Shown here: piece by piece, positions 46,276-56,922 of the stretch
Numbering within the stretch: the first letter of the stretch is position 1
Layout: every line of letters begins with the position of its first letter
From: Coxiellaceae bacterium
Lineage (GTDB): Bacteria; Pseudomonadota; Gammaproteobacteria; Coxiellales; Coxiellaceae
Direction of reading: 5' to 3'
Assembly: GCA_011523685.1 (NCBI GenBank)
Contig: WTGG01000020.1
Span: 228,848 to 292,847 of the forward strand
Length of the DNA: 64,000 nucleotides
Notes under the pieces: model-generated
Databases searched by the model: none
What the model saw: only the letters and a program-made list of their open reading frames with translations
Told to the model about the DNA's origin: nothing
Program-made: the position numbers and the translations under genes

Positions 46276-47019
46276 CTAATTTACCCCTAGCATCTGTCGA
46301 CCAGTATCAGATAACAAACCAGATAGCTTGTCTGTTGGAATGGTCACACTGATTTGTCCATCTGAATATGGAGCCACTTGAGCTTCACTAAAAAACAACG
46401 TCAAACCATCTTGTGCTAACATCCAATACTGAAAGTTTTTAGCGACAGGGCTTGTTCCCTCCATTATCATCGTTTTATTCGATAACGACTGAGTCAACAA
46501 TTGTTCTCGACTAGATTGGCTGAGCACTTTTAGAAAAGCAACATCCGAACGAAATAAACTCGATAATGCAACCATTGATTGCGTCTTCGTATTATAATTA
46601 GCCGTGAACAACGTATGGTAAGGGTGCGCAGCTGGAACAGAATAACCTTCATAGTGAATAACAACACTAGTAATCCCAGCATTCTCATACACTGAATAAT
46701 GAGAGTTCAAAGTATTTTTCAGTGGCGGCTCACCATCACTAGACTGATCAACTCTACTTAACTTAGCTTGAGCGCCTTGAGATAACAGGCGAGAAATCTC
46801 ATCGTTTTTCGAGCCAGTGATAGCCTGATTTAAACCTGCATAGATTGAGTCAGGTTTAAATTGAGGTAACTCTAAACTTAAATTATAACCTACACACACT
46901 GTTGATGACTGATTAATGGCTTGCGTGGAATAATTCGCTACTGCCTTATCGGCACACCAAATAGCAGGCACTACACATAACCCCAAACCTAAAACACATC
47001 CTTGATAAAATGACTTCAT
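46276..47019 (-). CDS. Secreted DUF3298-like protein
   Basis: 247 residues with a signal peptide (GLGLCVVPAIWCADK). I chose ATG 47019, about 10 nt after AAGGAG; the upstream frame is not convincing. YSVYENAGITSVVIHYEGYSVPAAHPYHTLFTANYNTKTQSMVALSSLF matches the DUF3298 pattern (NYD...G-x-x-x-x-L-x-x-LF), found in RsiV-like and PdaC-like periplasmic proteins; a beta-rich C-terminus follows. Convergent with aroK, 12 bp apart. Confidence 0.7.
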   Translation of the reverse strand: MKSFYQGCVLGLGLCVVPAIWCADKAVANYSTQAINQSSTVCVGYNLSLELPQFKPDSIYAGLNQAITGSKNDEISRLLSQGAQAKLSRVDQSSDGEPPLKNTLNSHYSVYENAGITSVVIHYEGYSVPAAHPYHTLFTANYNTKTQSMVALSSLFRSDVAFLKVLSQSSREQLLTQSLSNKTMIMEGTSPVAKNFQYWMLAQDGLTLFFSEAQVAPYSDGQISVTIPTDKLSGLLSDTGRQMLGVN

Positions 47020-47501
47020 CAGTAACATACTCCTTATACCAGTTACACCAATAACGTTACTCACAATAACATGATTATGATTAAAAAAAAATCCAGAAGG
47101 AATCAATGAAAACTTAATTGGTTGATAACCGAGCCTTGTAAAACTGAAGGTGTTATAGACCAAGCCAGCGTCTCATCCTTTGATAGGTAATACCCGACTC
47201 GGTTATCGATAATTATCGTATCTCAAGGTGCAGGATTGCTATGTAATCCATATCGCAAAAGCGCAGCAGTCATCTCCTAACAGTTTGTAAAAGTGATAAT
47301 AGATTGACCGAAGCAGAACATAAAAAAAACAAATCACGGAAAGCACCCAGTAACAAACATGAACTAGATAATGATTAACCATTACTCTTTAATATAAGTA
47401 CAAACGGCATAGACATCTACCCATTGACAACCTACCGCACTTCGTCATACAACAAACAAACCACACCCCATATAGAAATAAAAACAACACTTGTCTAATC
47501 A
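47020..47501. other. Intergenic region without visible gene
   Basis: 482 bp between the DUF3298-like gene and the large membrane-protein gene, both on the minus strand. It is AT-rich and has stops in all frames at short intervals. TTGACA-like and CATACA elements near 47420-47450 on the plus strand do not lead to an ORF. I see no RNA gene or strong hairpin. Confidence 0.5.
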
Positions 47502-50120
47502 CTATATTCGCAAAGCTTCCGGAGGAGCCTGGTCATCGACATCAGTCAAATCATTACGAGAATAACAAAGAGGGATTACACATCCTGAGCCCACCAATAC
47601 TAATATTTTTTTTGCAACTCCCTCTGCGTAGTTTGCCATCTTCTTTGCATGAGCAACTTGACCTTTACCATAAGTTCGAAAAATCATAAGACTTTCATAG
47701 GTACTAAGATCACAACAAGAATCACCCTTAGGAGAAGTCGAAGGCAATGAATTTTCAAATTCATGAACTTGAACTAATAAAAAGGCTAATAAGCGATTCC
47801 AATCAGAACGAGCATGATCTTTCACAGCTTCTGAATGACTCTGAGAGAGATCACTGATCGATTGATCACTAGAAACAGGACTCAAACCATCTCCATCGCC
47901 ACTGTGTGAAAAATCAGTTGCCGATTCACGAGAAGGTAGACCACTACCCGGCTTGGCACTAAAGTATTTTTCATTAACAAACTGAATTAAATCACTTTCT
48001 GAATATCCATGCTTATTCAATGCGCACAGTATTTTTTTAATCAGCTTAAAGCTAATTACTGGCAAGGGATAGGTTACAGTTTGCTTTCCAGAAATCGTAA
48101 TATAGGCATCTGTGATCTCAGATAATGAAGAAAGGATCCGAGGGTTATATTTCCATATATTATGTTGTGACGAAACCAATGATGGATAAGAAGACCAAAA
48201 GCTTAACAGAAACCAAAACGGCAAGGCAAGGTCAGTATCATACCCCGTTACTGAGACTAAAGCCGTTGCTTGTTGTAATAAATTTACCAATGCATCCCAC
48301 ACATTTAAACTATACTGCAATCTATCCCGTAATTTATAAATAGGAATCGGTTGAAAACAAGGTTTATGATTTTCAAAAATAATCCCAATCATATTCCCAT
48401 CACGAAGCTTATTTTTAAAATCCTGATCTTGACCTTTAACGCTCGAGTCCACCGTGTCAGATGAGCGCATTATTTCGCGAACACCACTTCCAGCAATTGG
48501 AAATGATATCGTCATCATAAACAGTAGCGCTAACATGCTTTGAATAATAATTTTATAAGTCTCAGGTATACTGTTTTCAATACTAACATCAGAAACAAAT
48601 ATTGAAGCCAATACATCTAGAGTGTAATAAAAAGTTGCATTAGCATTAAATATAGTAATACAGAACTGAGAAAAAACGGCTATAGTTACCGACATCATCT
48701 TCATCCAGTCCTGCTTTAAATAATCAAAAAATTGACACACTGCTCCACATGCCGTTAAGAGACGATCATAATACTCCTCACCAGATCGATACTGATAGAA
48801 TGTATTTGCAACACAAGAAGATAAAATTAAGGAAGCAACAACAATTCCATCATCAATTTCGTTACCATCACTTTCTACAATACGAGACAAACAACGGTAC
48901 AAAAAACCAAAAACAAAAAAACCTTGCACAATGGTTGTCATGAATACAGCGTTATTAAATTGATTCACTCGATCTTTTTTACCAGCAACATCTGAAGAAG
49001 AGTCAGAACCAGAAGAGACCTTACTATTAGAAGAGAAATCATTTAGCAAAGCATTAATTAAGCCAATCTTTTGCTTTTCATACCGAGTCCAAAAAGTTTG
49101 AATAGAGTCAAATAAAGAAGAAACTAAAATAACTCCAAACCAAAGATTAGTTACATTGATGCCAAATAACTTAAACAGGGATTCACCATAAAAGACATCT
49201 TGAGTAAAAGTCGATAATGATTTTAAAAACAGGCAAACAGCAGGAAAATATAAAGAGGCACGAAAATGAAAGTTAGTAAAAAAATCATTATTAAAGATAT
49301 AACCATTATGATTCAACATCCCATCAAGCACACGATGGCGATTACTATAAGAGTGATAACGGATTAAGCTTCCTCTATTATCAACTCCGTCAGGTAACGC
49401 AAAATAAAATTGGCCGCCTGTGACATCAAAAGTGACATGATTTTTATATTCACAGCTATCATCTTTTGGTAAGAAATTGATAGCGCGAAGATCTCTACTA
49501 ATTTCACAGTGGCCTGCTTTCGACAAAACACGGAACAAATGAATACCATAATGAAAGGGTATCATAACCCAGTCATCGTCAGATTGAGCTTCAACATCAA
49601 AAGTGTTCGTCACATCTTTCGAAACATTGAGTTGAGTTAATTTCCATTGTTTAACAGATTCAAAATAATGACGTGTTTTTGATAAGCTCAATTCATGAGT
49701 AGAGGTAATGCCTTCTATTTGAGCTTCATGTAATTGATCTTGAATTTTAACTTTAAGAGCATTAAGTGAATGTCGAGTTAAGGCAAAATCTGATGGTAAC
49801 GCAGCATTTCCCTCAAATAAAAAATAAATAGGGGGGAAATCAACTGAAACATACTGAGAATTTGGCTTCCAATCTTCAATTCGTTGACGAATTTCATAAA
49901 TACTGCTTTTACCCAATAGTTTGAATTGTTGAATGTCATTACCAACCAAGGGAGTGACTGTCGATGTATCAACAGCAATATATTCAACTGTAGGCACGTA
50001 ATGACAGACAAGTGGTTCTAATGAAGAAGCGCTATTACTTCTCGTAGAAATCTCATCAATAGAATGTTCCGTAAGAAGGGGGTCATGTAATGGGCTTTTT
50101 GTAACTTCTGAATTACCCAT
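47502..50120 (-). CDS. Large multi-pass membrane protein of unknown function, candidate effector
   Basis: 872 residues from ATG 50120, preceded by AAAGGAAG; the frame open to 50198 would start inside the promoter. The first 280 residues are soluble and lack a signal peptide. Residues about 290-600 contain several hydrophobic helices (LYFPAVCLFLKSL, LWFGVILVSSLF, MTTIVQGFFVFGFLY, VTIAVFSQFCITIF, MLALLFMMTISFPIAG) separated by Ser-rich loops. The C-terminal third is soluble, with a Ser/Asp-rich stretch. No family recognised. An internal multi-pass region without a signal peptide resembles proteins delivered into host membranes, and a PmrA-like box precedes it. Confidence 0.7.
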   Translation of the reverse strand: MGNSEVTKSPLHDPLLTEHSIDEISTRSNSASSLEPLVCHYVPTVEYIAVDTSTVTPLVGNDIQQFKLLGKSSIYEIRQRIEDWKPNSQYVSVDFPPIYFLFEGNAALPSDFALTRHSLNALKVKIQDQLHEAQIEGITSTHELSLSKTRHYFESVKQWKLTQLNVSKDVTNTFDVEAQSDDDWVMIPFHYGIHLFRVLSKAGHCEISRDLRAINFLPKDDSCEYKNHVTFDVTGGQFYFALPDGVDNRGSLIRYHSYSNRHRVLDGMLNHNGYIFNNDFFTNFHFRASLYFPAVCLFLKSLSTFTQDVFYGESLFKLFGINVTNLWFGVILVSSLFDSIQTFWTRYEKQKIGLINALLNDFSSNSKVSSGSDSSSDVAGKKDRVNQFNNAVFMTTIVQGFFVFGFLYRCLSRIVESDGNEIDDGIVVASLILSSCVANTFYQYRSGEEYYDRLLTACGAVCQFFDYLKQDWMKMMSVTIAVFSQFCITIFNANATFYYTLDVLASIFVSDVSIENSIPETYKIIIQSMLALLFMMTISFPIAGSGVREIMRSSDTVDSSVKGQDQDFKNKLRDGNMIGIIFENHKPCFQPIPIYKLRDRLQYSLNVWDALVNLLQQATALVSVTGYDTDLALPFWFLLSFWSSYPSLVSSQHNIWKYNPRILSSLSEITDAYITISGKQTVTYPLPVISFKLIKKILCALNKHGYSESDLIQFVNEKYFSAKPGSGLPSRESATDFSHSGDGDGLSPVSSDQSISDLSQSHSEAVKDHARSDWNRLLAFLLVQVHEFENSLPSTSPKGDSCCDLSTYESLMIFRTYGKGQVAHAKKMANYAEGVAKKILVLVGSGCVIPLCYSRNDLTDVDDQAPPEALRI

Positions 50121-50197
50121 TATCACTTCCTTTAGAGGAAATAACGAAATGCGATACTCGTACCATGAAAGGCTCCGATCAAAAAGATACCAACGCA

Positions 50198-50230
50198 ATA
50201 GTACAGTATGTTTATTAAAGTAGTCTTAAA
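50198..50230 (-). promoter_or_regulatory. PmrA-box-like direct repeat plus -10 for the 50120 gene
   Basis: Read on the minus strand: TTTAAGACT (50230-50222), 2 nt, TTTAATAAA (50219-50211), 7 nt, TACTAT (50203-50198). The expected start near 50191 gives a leader of about 70 nt. The half-sites are weaker than at 34171 and 34369, but the 9-2-9-7-6 spacing is the same. Confidence 0.5.
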
Positions 50231-50326
50231 TTTATAAACTTTTTTATGAGTAATTACTGATCATAAAAATACTAAATTATAGTGAAGAATTCTAAAGAGA
50301 TGCTGATAAATTGAGATGCACTTATT

Positions 50327-50356
50327 AAAAAAAAAGCGACCAAAAGGTCGCTTTTT
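50327..50356 (-). terminator. Rho-independent terminator after rplQ
   Basis: AAAAAGCGACC (50331-50341) and GGTCGCTTTTT (50346-50356) form an 11-bp stem with a four-base loop. On the minus strand a nine-T run follows the stem. It closes the ribosomal alpha operon. Confidence 0.93.
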
Positions 50357-50376
50357 GAACATAATGCTAAAAGAGT

Positions 50377-50745
50377 TTAGACTTGATCACGACGATCGGT
50401 GATTTCAACATAACACATCTGAGCATTATCACCAGCGCGATAACCACACTTTAAAAGACGCAAATAACCACCAGGACGATCTTGGTGACGAGGACCTAGT
50501 TTTGTAAATAACTTTGCAACTGCAGCGTCGTCACGCAGACGAGCGAATGCCAAACGACGATTAGCAACGCTATCGTTTTTAGACAAAGTAATCAGTGGCT
50601 CTAAGAATCGACGTAATTCTTTTGCCTTCGGCGTTGTCGTTTTAATCAGCTCTGATTGAATCAAGGAACAAGCCATGTTGCGATACATAGCTTTTCTATG
50701 AGAACTATTTCTATTTAGCTGGCGACCAGCAATACGGTGATGCAT
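50377..50745 (-). CDS. rplQ: 50S ribosomal protein L17
   Basis: 122 residues, standard length. N-terminal [20 protein letters not shown] and [20 protein letters not shown] are the L17 signatures. Lies near the peptide exit tunnel. Last gene of the alpha operon, 18 bp after rpoA and followed by a strong terminator. Confidence 0.97.
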   Translation of the reverse strand: MHHRIAGRQLNRNSSHRKAMYRNMACSLIQSELIKTTTPKAKELRRFLEPLITLSKNDSVANRRLAFARLRDDAAVAKLFTKLGPRHQDRPGGYLRLLKCGYRAGDNAQMCYVEITDRRDQV

Positions 50746-50763
50746 AACAAACCCCTACAATAA

Positions 50764-51756
50764 TTAGTTAGAAAGCTCTTCTGGTGGCCAAACATCGATG
50801 ACAACACCAAGGTTTAGCCCACGTTGAGCTAAAACAGCTTTAATTTCAGTTAATGACTTTTTACCCAAGTTAGGTGTTTTCAATAAATCATTTTCACTAC
50901 GCTGAACAAGATCCCCGATGTAATAGATATTTTCAGCTTTTAAACAATTAGCTGCACGAACAGTCAGCTCAAGATCATCGACAGGACGTAATAATAAAGG
51001 ATCAATATCACTAGAAGCATCTGACTGAGATGAGACAGATTGCTGCTGAATATCAGCAAAAGCAGATAGTTGAAACTGTAAAATAGTAGCTGCCTGACGG
51101 ATAGCAGCCTCTGGATCTAATGTGCCATCAGTTTCTAGATCGATAATTAATTTGTCTAAATTAGTACGATTTTCAACACGAGTATTTTCAACCTGATAAG
51201 CAACGCGCTTAACCGGTGTGAAAGTCGCATCTAACTTAAGCGTGCCCAAAGTTGCAGGCTCATCATCCGCATTTAGCATACGAGTTAATGCAGGTTGATA
51301 GCCCATTCCCACCATAACTTTTAAAGTCATATGGAAATCAATTTCTTGTGTTAAATGACCGATCAAGTGATCAGGATTTGCTATTTCGACATCGTGCTCT
51401 AACTCAATATCTGCAGCAGTGATCGGGCCAATGGTGTTCTTTTTCAAGGTCAACGTGACTTCATCACGATCATGACACATAAAAGCGATGCCTTTTAAGT
51501 TCATCAGAACGTCAATGATATCTTCACGCAAGCCAGGCAATGAAGAATATTCATGATCAACACCCTCGATAGAAACTTCAACTACAGCGGCACCAGGCAT
51601 GGAAGATAATAAGATGCGACGAAGTGCATTTCCTAACGTATATCCCAAACCACTCTCAAAAGGCTCTAAAGTTATCTTTGAGTGACGATCGGAAATAACA
51701 TCAAACTTAGTCGTATTCGCAGTTGGCTTACATAAATGATTCAATGAAAAAGACAT
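50764..51756 (-). CDS. rpoA: RNA polymerase alpha subunit
   Basis: 330 residues. The N-terminal dimerisation/assembly domain ([23 protein letters not shown] near residue 30) is joined by a Gln/Ser linker ([19 protein letters not shown]) to the C-terminal domain (about 255-330). The latter contacts UP elements and activators and contains [20 protein letters not shown] and [13 protein letters not shown]. Conserved position between rpsD and rplQ. Confidence 0.98.
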   Translation of the reverse strand: MSFSLNHLCKPTANTTKFDVISDRHSKITLEPFESGLGYTLGNALRRILLSSMPGAAVVEVSIEGVDHEYSSLPGLREDIIDVLMNLKGIAFMCHDRDEVTLTLKKNTIGPITAADIELEHDVEIANPDHLIGHLTQEIDFHMTLKVMVGMGYQPALTRMLNADDEPATLGTLKLDATFTPVKRVAYQVENTRVENRTNLDKLIIDLETDGTLDPEAAIRQAATILQFQLSAFADIQQQSVSSQSDASSDIDPLLLRPVDDLELTVRAANCLKAENIYYIGDLVQRSENDLLKTPNLGKKSLTEIKAVLAQRGLNLGVVIDVWPPEELSN

Positions 51757-51767
51757 AACAATTACCT

Positions 51768-52388
51768 CTACTTAGAATATAGCTCGACAACCAAGTTCAC
51801 TTTGAACTCAGCAGGAAGTTCAGCCACTTCTGGCAGGTCCAACAAAGTACCTTTAAGGGCTTTCTCATCGGTATTTACCCATGAAACGGCAGTCCTTTGT
51901 TTAGCAAGATCCATTGCTGCTTTAATACGCATTTGACCTTTTGCCTTACTGCGGATCTCTACCACATCGTCTTTCCCTACTTGGTAAGATGGAACATTAA
52001 CGACTGAACCATTTACCAAAATAGATTTATGAGACACTAGCTGACGAGCTTCAGCGCGTGTTGCAGCAAAACCCATACGATAGACTAAGTTATCTAAACG
52101 TAATTCTAATAACTTTAATAAGTTATCACCCGTTGAACCTTTTTGACGATCAGCTATTTGATAGTACTTACGAAAAGGTTTTTCCATAACACCATAGTAA
52201 CGACGAATCATTTGCTTCATACGCAACTGTAAACCATAATCTGTGGTTCGACCACGACGAGACCAATGCTGGCCTGGAGTGCGTTCAAGATTACATTTAG
52301 AATCAACGCCACGCACACCACTTTTCAGTTGCAAGTCTGTTTTTTCACGACGTGATAAACGACATTTTGGTCCAAGATATCTACCCAT
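51768..52388 (-). CDS. rpsD: 30S ribosomal protein S4
   Basis: 206 residues. [19 protein letters not shown] at the N-terminus and an S4 RNA-binding domain ([26 protein letters not shown]). Primary 16S-binding protein. In E. coli it represses the alpha operon by binding a leader pseudoknot; I cannot confirm such a leader here. Follows rpsK by 14 bp. Confidence 0.98.
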   Translation of the reverse strand: MGRYLGPKCRLSRREKTDLQLKSGVRGVDSKCNLERTPGQHWSRRGRTTDYGLQLRMKQMIRRYYGVMEKPFRKYYQIADRQKGSTGDNLLKLLELRLDNLVYRMGFAATRAEARQLVSHKSILVNGSVVNVPSYQVGKDDVVEIRSKAKGQMRIKAAMDLAKQRTAVSWVNTDEKALKGTLLDLPEVAELPAEFKVNLVVELYSK

Positions 52389-52402
52389 TTATATATTCTC
52401 CA

Positions 52403-52768
52403 CTAAACTCGACGTTTCTTTTTAGGACGGCAACCGTTATGTGTCACTGTGGTTGTATCCACAAGCTTAGTCACGGTTAAAACCGAAGAGATTCCACGCA
52501 TTGCAGAATCACGTCCAGGTCCAGGTCCATTGACCATCACAGCAGCACGTTTCATTTGAAACATTTCTTTGGCTTTTGCTGCTGCTTTTTCTGCAGCTTG
52601 TTGTGCAGCAAATGGAGTTCCTTTACGGGCTCCTTTAAAACCACACTCACCTGCACTACAAGAGCACAATGCATCACCACTTAAAGTCGTGATTGTGATC
52701 AGCGTATTATTAAACGTAGCTTTAATATGAGCTACACCTTCTGAGACAATTTCGCGTTTTTTCGCCAT
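52403..52768 (-). CDS. rpsK: 30S ribosomal protein S11
   Basis: 121 residues. HIKATFNNTLITITTLSGDAL and GPGPGRDSAMRGIS plus the basic end THNGCRPKKKRRV are the S11 signatures. Platform protein near the Shine-Dalgarno helix. Alpha operon, between rpsM and rpsD. Confidence 0.98.
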   Translation of the reverse strand: MAKKREIVSEGVAHIKATFNNTLITITTLSGDALCSCSAGECGFKGARKGTPFAAQQAAEKAAAKAKEMFQMKRAAVMVNGPGPGRDSAMRGISSVLTVTKLVDTTTVTHNGCRPKKKRRV

Positions 52769-52799
52769 AATCGTATATCCTAATGCATTCTAATAAAGA

Positions 52800-53159
52800 T
52801 TAATTTCTAATCGGCTTGCGCTTTCCTTTGCGAGTACGAGCATTGGTTTTAGTCCGTTGCCCTCTAACAGGAAGCCCAGCTCTTAAACGACGGCCTTGGT
52901 AACTACCAATATCCATCTTTCTTTTAATATTCATTGATACTTCGCGACGTAAGTTACCTTCAACAGTAAACTTAGCAACTTCTGCACGAAGCAAATCAAG
53001 CTCGGCTTCACTTAAAGTTGATACCTTCGTATCAGGTTTAATACCTGAAGCCTCACAAATCTCAAGGGCTCTTGTTGGGCCAATACCAAAAATAGCACGT
53101 AAAGCAATATGGGTATGCTTGTGCATTGGAATGTTAACACCGGCGACACGTGCAGCCAT
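52800..53159 (-). CDS. rpsM: 30S ribosomal protein S13
   Basis: 119 residues from ATG 53159 (GGAG 8 nt upstream); the frame extends four codons further without a site. [25 protein letters not shown] and [20 protein letters not shown] are conserved. Contacts 23S helix 38 across the subunit interface. First gene of the alpha operon after a terminator, so a promoter should lie in 53160-53270; TATAAT at 53173-53178 (minus strand) is one candidate. Confidence 0.97.
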   Translation of the reverse strand: MAARVAGVNIPMHKHTHIALRAIFGIGPTRALEICEASGIKPDTKVSTLSEAELDLLRAEVAKFTVEGNLRREVSMNIKRKMDIGSYQGRRLRAGLPVRGQRTKTNARTRKGKRKPIRN

Positions 53160-53269
53160 AAAAGTCTCCAATCATTATATTTAAACGCTAATTCGATCTA
53201 ATTAGACCGAATATTAACCAATTTATGTGATTTTTAGTTCACACTCTTATACATTTGGTGGGTATCACC

Positions 53270-53301
53270 AAAAAATTAGGCTAATTATCAGATGATTAGC
53301 C
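53270..53301 (-). terminator. Terminator between rpmJ and rpsM
   Basis: GGCTAAT (53279-53285) and ATTAGCC (53295-53301) form a 7-bp stem. On the minus strand it is followed by TAATTTTTT. It would separate, fully or partly, the spc operon (ending at rpmJ) from the alpha operon. Confidence 0.65.
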
Positions 53302-53347
53302 CACAATCGCCTCTAACTTATTGATAAATATCTAATAAGACTAGAAA

Positions 53348-53461
53348 CTAACCTTGTCGTTGCTTGTGTCGTTTATCTTTACAAATAATACGAATCACAC
53401 GATTACGACGAACAACTTTACAGTTACGGCAAATCTTTTTTACAGATGCTCTTACTTTCAT
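53348..53461 (-). CDS. rpmJ: 50S ribosomal protein L36, zinc-binding form
   Basis: 37 residues: [14 protein letters not shown] and so on to [10 protein letters not shown]. Zinc ligands C-X2-C-X12-C-X4-H are complete. The canonical position is just after secY at the end of the spc operon. Followed by a terminator hairpin. Confidence 0.96.
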   Translation of the reverse strand: MKVRASVKKICRNCKVVRRNRVIRIICKDKRHKQRQG

Positions 53462-53532
53462 AATTTTTTCCCAGTTAAACGCCATACCCCGACACGAAAG
53501 GCCGATAGTATGCCATAAAAGTTATATATACG

Positions 53533-54855
53533 CTATCGAATCAAGCCAATATTAGAGCCCTTTCGACGATTTTTCATGATGGAATCATATTGATGACTCA
53601 TCAAGTGAGCCTGAACTTGAGACATAAAGTCCATCAGAACCACAACAATAATTAAGATTGAAGTACCACCGAAATAAAATGGTACATTCATAGTTAACAT
53701 TAGAAACTGAGGAAGCAATGAAACTGCCGCCAGATATATTGAGCCTACTAATGTTAAACGTGTCATGACCAAGTCAATGTATTTAGAAGTTTGTTCTCCT
53801 GGACGAATACCAGGAATAAATGCACCAGACTTTTTCAAATTATCAGATGTTTCTTTAGGGTTAAATACTAGAGCGGTATAAAAGAAACTAAAGAAAATAA
53901 CAAAAAAGGCGAACAAAATAATATAGCCAGGCTGGGTAAATGATAGCGCTAAATTCACATTACGCAACCACTCAAAGCCAGGCGTAGTCGACATAAATTG
54001 AGAGATAGTTGAGAAAAACATCAAGATACTTTGAGCAAAGATTGGTGGAATAACACCCGCCATATTAATCTTAAGAGGTAAGTGGCTTGATTGGGCAGCA
54101 TACATTTTCCGCCCTTGTTGGCGTTTAGCATAATTAATAGCTATTTTGCGTTGAGCTCTCTCAAAAAAGACAATCAACATAACAACAGCGATGACAAAGA
54201 GGATAAGGAATAATAAGGTTAATCCTTGCATCTGGCCCTGGCGTACTTGTGTCACAACCTGTGAAACAGCAGACGGGAATCGAGCGATAATACCTGTACA
54301 GATAATTAAAGATATCCCATTACCTATTCCTCGCTCAGTCATCTGTTCACCTAACCACATTAAGAACATAGTTCCCGTGACTAGGGTAATCGTAGAACTA
54401 ATATAAAAGGCGATGTTAGGGTTTAATACGATTCCATTACCAACCAGCCACTTTGATATAGCCATGGCCTGCAAAATTGAAAGCCCTAATGTGCCATAAC
54501 GGGTGTATTGGTTCATTTTTCGTTTTCCAGCCTCACCCTCTTTTTTGAGTTGTTGAAGTTGAGGAGAAATCGAACCAAACATTTGAACAATGATCGATGC
54601 GGAAATATACGGCATAATAGATAACGCGAAAATTGTCATTCGACTTAATGCGCCACCAGAAAACATATTAAACATCCCAAGGATGCCTGATTCATGCTGC
54701 TTAAAGAAGTCTGTTAACTTAGTGGGGTCTAAACCAGGAATAGGGATAAAGCTTCCTAAACGAAAAACTAATATCCCTAAAAGAACAATAAATAGACGTT
54801 TTTTTAGCTCTGCTAAACCGCCTGATGCAAGTTGACCGCCAAGATTAACACTCAC
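53533..54855 (-). CDS. secY: Protein translocase subunit SecY
   Basis: Channel-forming subunit of the SecYEG translocon, 440 residues and ten predicted membrane helices. [16 protein letters not shown] at the N-terminus, [16 protein letters not shown] (signature 2), and the end [14 protein letters not shown]. The start codon is GTG 54855, two bases after the rplO stop, with the ribosome-binding site GAGGAA inside the rplO 3' end. Confidence 0.97.
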   Translation of the reverse strand: MSVNLGGQLASGGLAELKKRLFIVLLGILVFRLGSFIPIPGLDPTKLTDFFKQHESGILGMFNMFSGGALSRMTIFALSIMPYISASIIVQMFGSISPQLQQLKKEGEAGKRKMNQYTRYGTLGLSILQAMAISKWLVGNGIVLNPNIAFYISSTITLVTGTMFLMWLGEQMTERGIGNGISLIICTGIIARFPSAVSQVVTQVRQGQMQGLTLLFLILFVIAVVMLIVFFERAQRKIAINYAKRQQGRKMYAAQSSHLPLKINMAGVIPPIFAQSILMFFSTISQFMSTTPGFEWLRNVNLALSFTQPGYIILFAFFVIFFSFFYTALVFNPKETSDNLKKSGAFIPGIRPGEQTSKYIDLVMTRLTLVGSIYLAAVSLLPQFLMLTMNVPFYFGGTSILIIVVVLMDFMSQVQAHLMSHQYDSIMKNRRKGSNIGLIR

Positions 54856-54857
54856 GT

Positions 54858-55292
54858 TTATTCCTCGATTTTACCACCGGCAGCAATAATCGCTTCACGA
54901 GCACCTTTAGAAGCGGGAATTCCTTTCAGTGTGATTGCCTTATCAATAGTGCCTGATAAAAAAACTTTGACTTGAGTTGTGTTTGCATAGATCAACTGTG
55001 CTGCATGCAAACTTTTCATATCAACAACATCACCAGGAACTTGGTTTAATTCACCCAATCGTAGCTCAATGGAAGATAATGCTTTGCGAGAACGAAAACC
55101 AAACTTAGGAACTCGACGTTGCAAAGGCATTTGTCCACCTTCAAATCCAACCTTGTGATAACCACCTGATCTTGAATGCTGACCTTTGTGACCACGGCCA
55201 CAAGTTTTACCTGAACCTGAGCCAATACCACGACCAACGCGTTTGGCGTTCTTTTTAGAGCCTGGAGCTGGTGAAAGTGTATTTAATTTCAT
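54858..55292 (-). CDS. rplO: 50S ribosomal protein L15
   Basis: 144 residues from ATG 55292, whose ATGA overlaps the rpmD stop. [25 protein letters not shown] and [13 protein letters not shown] are the L15 signatures. The longer frame to 55349 is inside rpmD. spc operon. Confidence 0.97.
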   Translation of the reverse strand: MKLNTLSPAPGSKKNAKRVGRGIGSGSGKTCGRGHKGQHSRSGGYHKVGFEGGQMPLQRRVPKFGFRSRKALSSIELRLGELNQVPGDVVDMKSLHAAQLIYANTTQVKVFLSGTIDKAITLKGIPASKGAREAIIAAGGKIEE

Positions 55293-55480
55293 TGAACTTC
55301 CTCTACTTCTAACAAGTATGACACTTTGTTGATCATTCCACGCACACAAGGCGTATCTTCCAACTCAACAACGTGATTCATTTTACGTAAGCCTAGACCT
55401 TTGACGCATTCTAGGTGACCCTTTTTACGTCCATATTTACTTTTAACTAATTTTACAGCTATTTTATTACTTGAACTCAT
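55289..55480 (-). CDS. rpmD: 50S ribosomal protein L30
   Basis: 63 residues from ATG 55480, overlapping the rpsE stop by 4 nt. [20 protein letters not shown] and [21 protein letters not shown] match L30. spc operon, between rpsE and rplO. Confidence 0.96.
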   Translation of the reverse strand: MSSSNKIAVKLVKSKYGRKKGHLECVKGLGLRKMNHVVELEDTPCVRGMINKVSYLLEVEEVQ

Positions 55481-55989
55481 GCTGATTCCCAAATTTCTTG
55501 TACTGATTTACCACGTTTTGCCGCGATAGATTCAGGGGTTGACATAGATTGAAGTGCTCGAATAGTAGCACGAACAACATTAACAGGATTTGTAGATCCT
55601 AGGCATTTAGCCAAAACGTTTTCAACGCCAACAACTTCAAAAACAGCACGCATAGCATTACCAGCAATAACACCGGTACCTTCAGAGGCTGGAACCATAA
55701 TGACTGTGCTTGAACAGTAACGTTTTTTAATTTGGTGATAGAGTGTATTACCATTTAACTGAATGGTTACAATATTTCGGCGAGCATTTTCAGTCGCTTT
55801 TTGAATCGCAGCAGGGACTTCACGAGCCTTACCAAATCCAAAACCTACTTTCCCGTCTTTGTCACCTACTAATACCAATGCAGAAAAACGAAAAATACGG
55901 CCACCTTTTTCAACTTTTGCAGTTCTGTTAACTTGAACTAACTTTTCAACAAAACCATCTGTTTGTGTGTCTGAACCAACATCATACAT
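55477..55989 (-). CDS. rpsE: 30S ribosomal protein S5
   Basis: 170 residues. [21 protein letters not shown] (double-stranded RNA-binding fold), [20 protein letters not shown] and [17 protein letters not shown] are conserved. Near the decoding site and mRNA entry. spc operon. Confidence 0.97.
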   Translation of the reverse strand: MYDVGSDTQTDGFVEKLVQVNRTAKVEKGGRIFRFSALVLVGDKDGKVGFGFGKAREVPAAIQKATENARRNIVTIQLNGNTLYHQIKKRYCSSTVIMVPASEGTGVIAGNAMRAVFEVVGVENVLAKCLGSTNPVNVVRATIRALQSMSTPESIAAKRGKSVQEIWESA

Positions 55990-56007
55990 AGTTATCTACC
56001 TTTCTTT

Positions 56008-56373
56008 CTAGAAGTCAATGCCACCTTCACGGGCAGCTTCTGCTAATGCCTTAACACGACCGTGGTATTTAAAACCAGATCGATCAAATGCCATTTTTGT
56101 TAAACCTGCTTCCTTTGCTCTTTTTGCAATTAGAGTACCTACTTTTTTAGCTGCAGCAATATTACCACCGTAAGATAACTCTTCTTTAAGCGCTTTATCC
56201 GCAGAAGAAGCAGAAAACAATACTTGATTGCCTTCAGCAGAAATTACTTGAGCATAGATATGCTGTAGAGTTCTATGAACACAGAGACGTGGGACGTTCA
56301 AACGACGGATATGCATCCGTGTGGATTTACCACGACGCTGGCGTTGAGTTTTTTTAGTTTTATTAACAGCCAT
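56008..56373 (-). CDS. rplR: 50S ribosomal protein L18
   Basis: 121 residues. Basic N-terminus, [21 protein letters not shown], and the end [23 protein letters not shown]. Binds 5S rRNA. Its ATG shares one base with the rplF stop (TAATG). Confidence 0.97.
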   Translation of the reverse strand: MAVNKTKKTQRQRRGKSTRMHIRRLNVPRLCVHRTLQHIYAQVISAEGNQVLFSASSADKALKEELSYGGNIAAAKKVGTLIAKRAKEAGLTKMAFDRSGFKYHGRVKALAEAAREGGIDF

Positions 56374-56912
56374 TATTTTTTCTTACCTTCTTTGAGAATT
56401 ATTTGTTCGTCATCGTAACGAATACCTTTACCTTTATAAGGTTCTGGTGGACGAATCGCACGAATATTAGCAGCGACTTGCGCCACCTTTTGCTTATCAC
56501 AACCTTTCACTAAAATTTCAGTGTTACTAGGTGTCTCAATCGTAATACCTTCTGGGAAGTCGACAGTTACAGGATGTGAAAAACCCGCAGTAATGTTTAA
56601 GACCTTACCCTGGACAGATGCACGATAACCTACACCAACCATTAACATTTTACGAGTAAAGCCTTGGCTTACACCTTCAACCATATTACTAACCAATGCA
56701 CGCATGGTTCCACTCATAGCTTTTGCAGCTTGAGATTCTTCTGTAACAGAGAAAGTTATCTCATTATCTGCAACTGAAGCACTAACTAATGAATGAATAG
56801 CTTGTGACATTTCACCCAATTTACCTTTTACAGTTAACAAAGCGCCACCCAATGAAACATCAACACCTTGAGGTATCACTACGGGCTTCTTTGCAATTCT
56901 ACTCATTGCCAT
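56373..56912 (-). CDS. rplF: 50S ribosomal protein L6
   Basis: 179 residues. [17 protein letters not shown] at the N-terminus, [21 protein letters not shown], and the C-terminal signature [16 protein letters not shown]. Start ATG 56912 has AGGGGA 6 nt upstream. spc operon. Confidence 0.97.
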   Translation of the reverse strand: MAMSRIAKKPVVIPQGVDVSLGGALLTVKGKLGEMSQAIHSLVSASVADNEITFSVTEESQAAKAMSGTMRALVSNMVEGVSQGFTRKMLMVGVGYRASVQGKVLNITAGFSHPVTVDFPEGITIETPSNTEILVKGCDKQKVAQVAANIRAIRPPEPYKGKGIRYDDEQIILKEGKKK

Positions 56913-56922
56913 GATAGTTCCC

